This document shows positions 1 to 4,454 of a stretch of 10,548 nucleotides of DNA, piece by piece. The translations under genes were made by a program, and so were the position numbers. Within the stretch, counting starts at the first letter, position 1; every line of letters begins with the position of its first letter. The notes beneath the pieces were generated by a model, which saw only the letters and a list, made by a program, of their open reading frames with translations, was not told the origin of the DNA and did no database searches. Source of the stretch: UBA11574 sp964591175 (GTDB lineage: Bacteria; Desulfobacterota; Desulfobacteria; Desulfobacterales; UBA11574). The stretch lies in contig CAZQAF010000106.1 of NCBI GenBank assembly GCA_964591175.1, positions 1 to 10,548 of the forward strand. Direction: 5' to 3'.

Positions 1-116
1 ACTAAAATTGAGAAATTTCGCCATTAATTCTGTATAGTAATTGTTCGGCGGGAATGACACGTCGGACGTATCGTGCGGGTTTGGGGCGGTGTTTGATTTA
101 TCCAGGAGGTTGAACC

Positions 117-737
117 ATGCGCCATATATGGATTGCGACCTGCCTTGCGACAATTCTTCTCGTGGGCCAGGCGATCGCGGCTGACCGGGCACATAAGGCG
201 GACGCCGCTGAGAGCAAGGCAGGGGTGCTGGAGAAGAACGCAGCGGCCGAAGGCAGCAAGGCGCTCCCTTCTGCATCCGAGATCATCACGAAGTCTGAAG
301 CGCAGGCGGTCGATCCGGTCGGAGAAGAGCCCTTGAACGATGCGATCACCTGTCTTTCACGCACCATCTACTGGGAGGCCAGGGGCGAGGGGGCTGCCGG
401 CATGGAAGCAGTCGCCAATGTTGTTATGAACCGGCTAGGCCATGAGGGCTTTCCGAACACGATTTGTGGAGTTGTCAGGCAAGGCCGCGAGCGGGGTGCC
501 TGCCAGTTCTCGTGGTGGTGCGATGGCCGTTCGGATGACGCAGAGGAGGCTAAATCTTACGCGGTCGCCAAGGAAATAGCTCGAAAAGCTCTCAACCGGC
601 AATTAACGGACCGAACCGGTGGCGCATTGTATTTCCACCAGAGGAACGCAACCCCCAGTTGGTCCGCGAAATATATCAAGACGGTCGAGGTCGGCGAAGT
701 TGTCTTCTACAAGCCTCACGGCGGCACAGCAAAATAG
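117..737 (+). CDS. Secreted SleB/CwlJ-type cell wall hydrolase
   Basis: A 206-residue protein of the cell wall hydrolase SleB family (Hydrolase_2), which cleaves peptidoglycan glycan strands. Residues 1-21 form a signal peptide (charged start, hydrophobic core, AIA before the likely cut at 21/22), so it should act in the periplasm. Residues 23-72 are a low-complexity Ala/Lys/Glu linker. The catalytic domain spans about 74-199, with the family signature TIYWEARGEG (Glu87 is the likely catalytic acid), MNRLGHEGFPNTICGVV, the CQFSWWCDG block at 129-137 and the late ALYFHQRNATPSW motif (His174). The start is fixed by a strong AGGAGGT a few bases upstream of ATG 117. The gene is clearly GC-richer than the rest of the window and stands alone, with no partner before the composition changes near 740. 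This suggests transfer or a chimeric join. The family call is firm; the physiological role is unknown. Confidence 0.9.
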   Translation: MRHIWIATCLATILLVGQAIAADRAHKADAAESKAGVLEKNAAAEGSKALPSASEIITKSEAQAVDPVGEEPLNDAITCLSRTIYWEARGEGAAGMEAVANVVMNRLGHEGFPNTICGVVRQGRERGACQFSWWCDGRSDDAEEAKSYAVAKEIARKALNRQLTDRTGGALYFHQRNATPSWSAKYIKTVEVGEVVFYKPHGGTAK

Positions 738-813
738 GCCCCTCTGCATTTAGCTTTTATTCGCCTTCGCCAGAATACCCTGCGAGCTTGTATGTAAAAA
801 TATGTACCTGCAA

Positions 814-1059
814 AGGACATTCCCCAGCTTGTGAGATATTACGTTGATAAAATTTCAAGGAGACTGGGCAAATCCATTGAAAGCATTCCGACAACCGTTA
901 TGAATACCTTGCAGAATTATCACTGGCCCGGCAATGTCAGGGAGCTTGAAAACGTGATCGAACGGGCGCTGATCAACTCTTCGGGTCCCAAACTGCGCCT
1001 GGCAGATGAACTGAAAACGCCGCATAAGGATTTGACGACCCCAAAAACGATAGAAAAGG
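814..1059 (+). pseudogene. Duplicated internal fragment of the sigma-54 activator gene
   Basis: This 246-bp stretch matches 8815-9060 of the intact activator gene without gaps. I count six differences (at 969, 992, 1015-1017 and 1050), about 97.6% identity. It encodes roughly residues 435-515 of the activator: the end of the AAA+ lid with the conserved WPGNVRELENVIERA motif and part of the linker. It lacks Walker A and B, the GAFT loop and the C-terminal helix-turn-helix. Upstream in frame a TAA at 795-797 precedes it, with no good start codon or ribosome site; a GTG at 831 would begin inside the lid. The frame runs on into unrelated intergenic sequence to 1148. It is best read as a non-functional relic. 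The identity drops abruptly at both ends, so the copy event was recent and local, or the site is an assembly junction. Confidence 0.9.
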
Positions 1060-1064
1060 AATAT

Positions 1065-1093
1065 GTCATATATGACTGTTCGTCATATATGAC
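1065..1093 (+). promoter_or_regulatory. Paired palindromes, candidate enhancer (UAS) sites, copy A
   Basis: The perfect 12-bp palindrome GTCATATATGAC occurs twice, at 1065-1076 and 1082-1093, with starts 17 bp apart. The first begins 131 bp before the TGGCACG of the sigma-54-like promoter at 1196. The same distance separates the 17-bp tandem repeats at 9296 from the promoter at 9427, and the first repeat units agree at 12 of 17 positions. The arrangement fits a dimeric enhancer-binding protein site. That the local PAS-AAA+ activator binds here is inference. Confidence 0.6.
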
Positions 1094-1195
1094 CATGTTT
1101 TTCGCCGATTCCGCCGTCCATTGCCGACAGATTTTATCTGATTATTAATTTAAATTTCAATAGGATATATGAAAATTGTCCAGGCTCATCCTGCT

Positions 1196-1211
1196 TGGCA
1201 CGAAACTTGAT
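1196..1211 (+). promoter_or_regulatory. Sigma-54-like -24/-12 promoter, copy A
   Basis: TGGCACG, four bases (AAAC), then TTGAT. The -24 half matches the sigma-54 consensus exactly and the spacing is right; the -12 half has GA in place of the usual GC. The predicted transcription start is near 1222. The identical 16 bases recur at 9427-9442. It now reads over a 16-codon monooxygenase stub towards the four-cysteine gene at 1489. Confidence 0.6.
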
Positions 1212-1276
1212 CATGTATTTAAAAAGTGCGAATGTTTTTGCATCAATTCTTTAGCAGAGGAAAAATACGCGTTGTC

Positions 1277-1327
1277 ATGATCATTGTCAGAATAACGATG
1301 TTCGTATGGATTTACCTTTTTAAATGA
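1277..1327 (+). pseudogene. Stub of an ABM-type monooxygenase gene
   Basis: The first eight codons (MIIVRITM) match the start of the intact gene at 9509 (MIIVKITM), with the same leader, including GTTGTC just before the ATG. After codon 8 the sequence jumps to what in the intact module lies downstream of the monooxygenase stop (TTCGTATGG at 1301, equivalent to 9877). The remaining eight codons are therefore former non-coding DNA, ending in TGA. About 340 bp are missing relative to the intact module. This is a clean internal deletion with only TG shared at the junction. Confidence 0.75.
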
Positions 1328-1346
1328 ACTTTTTAAAGGCCTTTGA
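1299..1346 (+). repeat. Intergenic repeat shared with 9875-9921
   Basis: About 48 bp that match 9875-9921 with one inserted T and two substitutions. It contains two nearby CTTTTAAA-like blocks that can pair imperfectly. In the intact module it lies between the monooxygenase gene and the Cys-rich small gene; here it lies directly after the monooxygenase stub. It marks the right-hand end of recognisable homology between the two modules. Confidence 0.75.
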
Positions 1347-1488
1347 AATTCTGAAACAAGAAAAGGAAAAGTCCCCAATGGCGTGGAACAAAAGAACATC
1401 TGATTCTTTATTACCTTGAATGCGGAGGAACATATAAAGTTGAAGCTTATATTGAATAAAATAAGAGTACTATGGGAGCTCATCATTA

Positions 1489-1785
1489 ATGGAAAAATTA
1501 CTTAGAACAATATTTGAAGCATTTCCGGAAAAATCGACAATCATCTTTAAAGGGAAGTGTTCCGACTGCGGAGTCGCAGTAACAATTGACATCATTCCTA
1601 CATCAGAAGGATTTGGATTGTTGGGCGGCGCTTTTGTTGAATGTTCAACGGACAAGTATGTCGCTAAATGCCCTGATTGTTTCAAGGTTAGCGCCAAGAT
1701 GATCGAACGATATCGTGCAACACCCAACATTTTGCCATTATTTGATAAAAAAGACCTTCTAACTTCTATATTGTCAACAAATTAA
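1489..1785 (+). CDS. Hypothetical four-cysteine (zinc-ribbon-like) small protein
   Basis: A 98-residue protein that I do not recognise. It has two CxxC pairs, Cys24/Cys27 (KCSDCG) and Cys61/Cys64 (KCPDC), plus a single Cys52. This suggests a metal-binding knuckle pair, probably zinc, though nothing in the sequence proves the metal. There is no signal peptide or membrane segment, so it is likely cytoplasmic. A GGGAG at 1474-1478 lies about ten bases before ATG 1489 and supports the start. The first strong promoter-like element upstream is the sigma-54-like site at 1196, so the gene may now be under that control. The tiny membrane peptide at 1803 follows 17 bp after its stop. It occupies the place held by a different Cys-rich small gene (9945) in the intact module, although the two proteins are not alike in sequence. 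Confidence 0.65.
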   Translation: MEKLLRTIFEAFPEKSTIIFKGKCSDCGVAVTIDIIPTSEGFGLLGGAFVECSTDKYVAKCPDCFKVSAKMIERYRATPNILPLFDKKDLLTSILSTN

Positions 1786-1802
1786 CGGATGAGTGAACAA
1801 GT

Positions 1803-1901
1803 ATGAAAAAAATAATCTCAGAATGGTTTCTTCTATTGTTTTCGGTCACCTGTATCGTTGTCAGCATCACCTTTTCCATTTTAAATATTGTGGGGAAATA
1901 A
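1803..1901 (+). CDS. Possible 32-residue single-helix membrane peptide
   Basis: ATG 1803 opens a 32-codon frame, starting MKKIISEW and continuing into one hydrophobic stretch (about residues 9-30), ending GK and TAA. The layout (two lysines, then a single helix) is typical of small inner-membrane proteins or a bare signal anchor. It begins 17 bp after the stop of the four-cysteine gene, with only a weak GATGAG-like ribosome site, so it may be translated by coupling. No family is recognised. Short length and weak ribosome site keep confidence low, but the codons form a sensible membrane segment. Confidence 0.4.
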   Translation: MKKIISEWFLLLFSVTCIVVSITFSILNIVGK

Positions 1902-1959
1902 AGGGACGCTTTAACTTTTTCGGAGGATTAACTGATTCGCTTAGCGGATAATTAAGCTA

Positions 1960-2100
1960 GTGTCCATCCATAAATGGTCTTTTTGCCCGATCTCGGCGTT
2001 ATGCTCAAAAAATAATCCTCGGAATATCAACTATATGCCTGTGGTTATTTTTTTCGCATGCCTTGATATCGAACAAAAAACCTCATTTATGGATGGACAC
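1960..2100. mobile_element. Foldback MITE-like palindromic element, 141 bp
   Basis: The ends are perfect 17-bp inverted repeats: GTGTCCATCCATAAATG at 1960-1976 and its reverse complement at 2084-2100. The inner arms also pair imperfectly (for example AAAAAATAATCC near 2008 against GGTTATTTTTTT near 2043), so almost the whole element folds into one long hairpin with a loop near 2020-2042. It has no credible gene. AAGC occurs at 1954-1957 and 2101-2104, but the left copy is two bases away from the repeat, so a target duplication is only a weak suggestion. The structure fits a non-autonomous element mobilised in trans, sitting between the 1803 gene and the BON lipoprotein gene. Confidence 0.75.
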
Positions 2101-2206
2101 AAGCAAATAAAAGTAAACGAACAGGTGAAGTCGGGAGTGGATCGAAGAATGCCATGTCTTGTAACGAAGTATTTCACCATCAAACTAACAAAAAGGAGTA
2201 ACCGCT

Positions 2207-2524
2207 ATGAAAAAAAGAAATATCGTTATTCACGGTTTAGTGCTGCTCATGCTGATCGCCACTTTTGTAGCCTGTGCATCGACACCCAAACAGGAAAGTA
2301 CCGGAGAATACGTTGACAATTCGGTCATCACGACCAAGGTCAAATCTCTGCTTGCAAAAGATGATTTTCTCAAGTCATTCAATATCAGTGTCAAAACCTA
2401 CAAGGACACCGTTCAGCTGAGCGGTTTCGTAGCTTCTCAAAAGGCCGTCGATAAAGCAGGTGAAATCGCACGCAGCGTCAAAGGGGTCAAATCCGTAAAG
2501 AATGATTTGAAGGTGAAAAAATAA
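2207..2524 (+). CDS. BON-domain lipoprotein (OsmY-like)
   Basis: A 105-residue protein with a lipoprotein signal: charged MKKRN, hydrophobic core and lipobox FVAC, so Cys23 is the likely lipidated residue and the mature protein is anchored in the envelope. Residues about 37-103 form one BON domain, seen in the pattern ITTKVKSLLAKDD, then NISVKTYKDTVQLSGFV and the final GVKSVKNDLKV. BON domains are thought to bind phospholipid or envelope surfaces and are common in osmotic and envelope stress proteins. OsmY itself has two; this protein has one. AAGGAG about ten bases before ATG 2207 fixes the start. It stands at the head of a small stress-type cluster with a csbD-like relic and the two-helix membrane protein at 2657. 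Confidence 0.88.
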   Translation: MKKRNIVIHGLVLLMLIATFVACASTPKQESTGEYVDNSVITTKVKSLLAKDDFLKSFNISVKTYKDTVQLSGFVASQKAVDKAGEIARSVKGVKSVKNDLKVKK

Positions 2525-2536
2525 GCGATAGAAGAA

Positions 2537-2572
2537 ATGAATAAAAACATGATGCAAGGCAAGATGAAATAA
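2537..2572 (+). pseudogene. Possible N-terminal relic of a csbD-like gene
   Basis: Twelve bases after the BON gene stop, ATG 2537 begins MNKNMMQGKMK and then TAA. CsbD-family stress proteins commonly begin with a pattern like MNK..xGKWK, and csbD genes often neighbour BON and small membrane stress genes. The match is only about ten residues, so this is a suggestion. No CsbD-like continuation is visible in any frame before the next gene at 2657. Confidence 0.3.
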
Positions 2573-2656
2573 TTAAAGGATGCAGGAATCTATAAAAGTT
2601 GGACTTGAATAACCATTTTTGACGGTGAACAAGCAACACATAATAGGAGATAATTT

Positions 2657-2848
2657 ATGCCGCTAATTCATTTAGTGATAATTTTGGTGGTCGTTGGGGT
2701 GGTGCTATGGTTGATTAATAGCTACATACCGATGCAATCTACAATAAAGAAAATTTTGAATGTGGTCGTGGTTATAGCAGTTATTATCTGGCTTTTGAGT
2801 GTCTTTGGCGTCATCGGAAACATCTCAGAAATTCGTATTGGGAAGTGA
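2657..2848 (+). CDS. Thivi_2564-type small two-helix membrane protein
   Basis: A 63-residue, highly hydrophobic protein. Helix one is about residues 4-20, followed by a short polar turn (NSYIPMQSTIKK), helix two about residues 33-53 and a short polar tail ending IRIGK. The turn NxYIPM and the overall plan match what I know of the Thivi_2564 family of small inner-membrane proteins, which have no known function but recur in stress-gene neighbourhoods. A ribosome site (AGGAGA) about seven bases before ATG 2657 supports the start. Its last codons and the bases just after the stop are repeated at 10249-10290, upstream of another small membrane protein gene, which suggests a second copy was once there. 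Confidence 0.75.
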   Translation: MPLIHLVIILVVVGVVLWLINSYIPMQSTIKKILNVVVVIAVIIWLLSVFGVIGNISEIRIGK

Positions 2849-2871
2849 AGAGTCTGATAATTCTTTCGATG
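2830..2871 (+). repeat. 42-bp repeat, copy 1 (gene tail plus flank)
   Basis: This segment covers the last six codons of the Thivi_2564-type gene with its TGA and 23 bases beyond. It matches 10249-10290 at 38 of 42 positions. The shared part includes GGGAAGTGAAG and CTGATAATTCTTTCGATG. The second copy lies ahead of the lmo0937-type gene. Confidence 0.8.
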
Positions 2872-2952
2872 GAGTTTAAACAGAGCAACTGCGAATGTAA
2901 AAGCGTGAAAATCAACCAGTTAGCAGGATGTTGAATTTAACCGTGAAGTAAA

Positions 2953-3363
2953 ATGAGAAAAAATATGAAATCACTTAAATCGGTTATATTTGTTTGTCTA
3001 ACGGTTTGTCTTGTGTTTATCGCGCGGACTGCCGCAGCCGAAATCAGATCCGGCGCAATTACCCTGAGCCCTTTTATTGGTGGATATATTTTTGAGGGGA
3101 ATCAGAATCTTGACAACGGGCCCGCGTATGGGTTGGGTTTGGGTTATCACTTTGATAAGCACTGGGCTGCTGAAGCTGTTTTCAATTATGTCGACACGGA
3201 ACTTGATACAAAAGAACTCAGTAATGGTTTGATACTAGAATTTTATGATATTTCCCGTAAACTGGCCGGCGACTGGTGGTACGTCGGGGTAATTGCGCGG
3301 ATCGATATTCCGATTGATGAATTTTTTTATCAAGAGAACGTTAAACTATCTTTCCCTTCATGA
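2953..3363 (+). pseudogene. Truncated OmpA-like outer-membrane beta-barrel protein
   Basis: The first ~95 residues look like the N-terminus of an outer-membrane barrel of the OmpA/porin type. There is a signal peptide to about residue 29 (ending TAAA before EIRSG), then ITLSPFIGGYIFEGNQNLD, GPAYGLGLGYHFDKHWAAEA and FNYVDTELDT with alternating barrel strands. Full-length relatives usually run well past 180 residues and may add a C-terminal OmpA peptidoglycan-binding domain; this frame stops at 136. The last ~40 residues (from about SNGLILEFYD on) do not continue the barrel pattern clearly and may come from a deletion joining two parts. No ribosome site is strong, and ATG 2965 is an alternative start. 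I treat it as a truncated relic, though a short product could still be made. Confidence 0.6.
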
Positions 3364-3417
3364 CTTTCCGGGCAAATATGTTCTCAAAGAATTTCAAACC
3401 TGTCGGAAACGGAAAAC

Positions 3418-3978
3418 ATGGTACCAAAATGTTTGATTATTGATTACCCAATTGAAATTAGATTAAAAGACGGGACACCCGTTCTAATTCGGTTGTTAAA
3501 CCAAGATGACAAAGAGGAGTTGAAGATTGGATTTGAAAAATTATCAACCCAATCAAAATACCGCCGATTTTTTGTACCTATACGCAGTCTCTCAAACAGC
3601 CAACTGAAACAGTTGACAGAAATGGATAACAAGAATCACTTGGCCTTGTGTGCTTATGTTGTAAATCAAGATGGCATGCTTGGGATAGGGGTTGCTCGAT
3701 ATATCAGAGTAGAAGACGAACCTGAAACGGCAGAATTTGCGTTAACAATAATTGATGAATATCAAAGCCAAGGTCTGGGGACAGAGCTTTTAAATTTGTT
3801 AATTCAATGTGCCCGCAAAAATGAAATTCGTAGATTTATCGGATATATGCTGGCAGAAAACAGTTCAATGCTGAAAATCCTTAAGCATCTTGGAGCCCGG
3901 ATTCGAAGAGAGGATGGTCCAATCCAACGAGTTGACGTGATATTATCTGAATATCAAGAATCTGAATTTCTGACATAA
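3418..3978 (+). CDS. GNAT-family N-acetyltransferase
   Basis: A 186-residue protein of the GCN5-related N-acetyltransferase fold, which transfers acetyl from acetyl-CoA to an amine. The acetyl-CoA pyrophosphate-binding motif A is visible as the strand AEFALTIIDEYQ followed by QSQGLGTELLNLL (Q/R-x-x-G-x-G/A type). The later NSSMLKILKHLGA matches motif B. The N-terminal part (IRLKDGTPVLIRLLNQDDKEEL, then FEKLSTQSKYRRFF) resembles the GNAT domains fused to acyl-CoA synthetases or acting as protein acetyltransferases, but here it stands alone with no nucleotide-binding domain. The substrate cannot be told from sequence. The ribosome site is weak. The gene follows the truncated barrel gene by 54 bp and is closed by a terminator at 4012. 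Confidence 0.85.
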   Translation: MVPKCLIIDYPIEIRLKDGTPVLIRLLNQDDKEELKIGFEKLSTQSKYRRFFVPIRSLSNSQLKQLTEMDNKNHLALCAYVVNQDGMLGIGVARYIRVEDEPETAEFALTIIDEYQSQGLGTELLNLLIQCARKNEIRRFIGYMLAENSSMLKILKHLGARIRREDGPIQRVDVILSEYQESEFLT

Positions 3979-4011
3979 TCGAAATATATCAACGGCAGAC
4001 AAATTGATGTT

Positions 4012-4056
4012 AGGGTGAATCATACAGATCAATTGACGATATTCACCCTGTTTTTT
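4012..4056. terminator. Hairpin terminator after the acetyltransferase gene
   Basis: AGGGTGAAT (4012-4020) pairs with ATTCACCCT (4041-4049) across a 20-base loop, followed by G and six T. It lies 34 bases after the GNAT stop. The overlapping minus-strand gene tail at 4055 ends right at it, so it probably served both directions. Confidence 0.7.
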
Positions 4057-4150
4057 AGGCTTCACCAAGCATTTTTTCTATCCAACTTATCGATTCTGCA
4101 TCGCTGATCCTCCCAATATATCGATCGGGAAACGACAATTTATTTCTTGA
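4055..4150 (-). pseudogene. C-terminal remnant of a lost minus-strand gene
   Basis: Read on the minus strand, a frame from 4150 down to a TAA at 4055-4057 encodes 31 residues that look like natural protein: KLSFPDRYIGRISDAES followed by SWIEKMLGEA. An in-frame stop lies directly upstream and no start is present. The stop sits against the terminator hairpin, as a real gene end would. I do not recognise the family. The upstream part of the gene is gone, replaced by AT-rich DNA. Confidence 0.35.
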
Positions 4151-4440
4151 TTAAATTTGGAAACTGTGCATTTTATTAGATAAAAGTCGAGTATTGTTTT
4201 TTTGTATTCGTAAAATTTAATCTGCATTTTCCGATGTCGATCCTTGAATAATGCCGCTATTTTTTATCGATGGGAGCATCGCAAAGAACTTTAAAGTACA
4301 ATTCAAAACAATATATAACCAAATATAATAACGGCAAATCAACTAAAATATAACCAAAATTCAGGGACTCAGCCCAATTGTGACGAATAATGGCTCATAT
4401 ATGGTATTCAACTATGCCAGTGTCTGAGCTTTTTCGTTTT
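4151..4440. other. AT-rich intergenic leader ahead of the signalling genes
   Basis: About 290 bases with no credible gene on either strand. This segment must hold the promoter for the signalling genes, but I see no clear -24/-12 or -35/-10 pair that I would defend. At 4394-4409 the sequence CTCATATATGGTATTC resembles the 17-bp repeats at 9296 (GTCATATTTGGTCATTC) with one missing base and two changes, so it may be a single related operator site. Confidence 0.4.
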
Positions 4441-4454
4441 AGGAGTGATTGAAA

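Noticed and set aside
831..1148. Open frame of 105 codons covering the activator fragment
   Set aside because: It starts at a GTG inside the AAA+ lid, has no ribosome site and ends in intergenic sequence; it is the duplicated fragment, not a gene.
1355..1459. Stretch of 34 open codons ending YYLECGGTYKVEAYIE
   Set aside because: Protein-like at its end but no start codon or ribosome site and no recognised family; too little to call even a relic.
1211..1730. Minus-strand frames opposite the 1489 gene and its leader
   Set aside because: Shadow frames of the four-cysteine gene and of repeat DNA, with no ribosome site or recognisable domain.
1960..2316. Open frame of 118 codons across the foldback element and into the BON gene
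   Set aside because: It runs through both inverted repeats and overlaps the BON gene in another frame; the product has no protein-like pattern.
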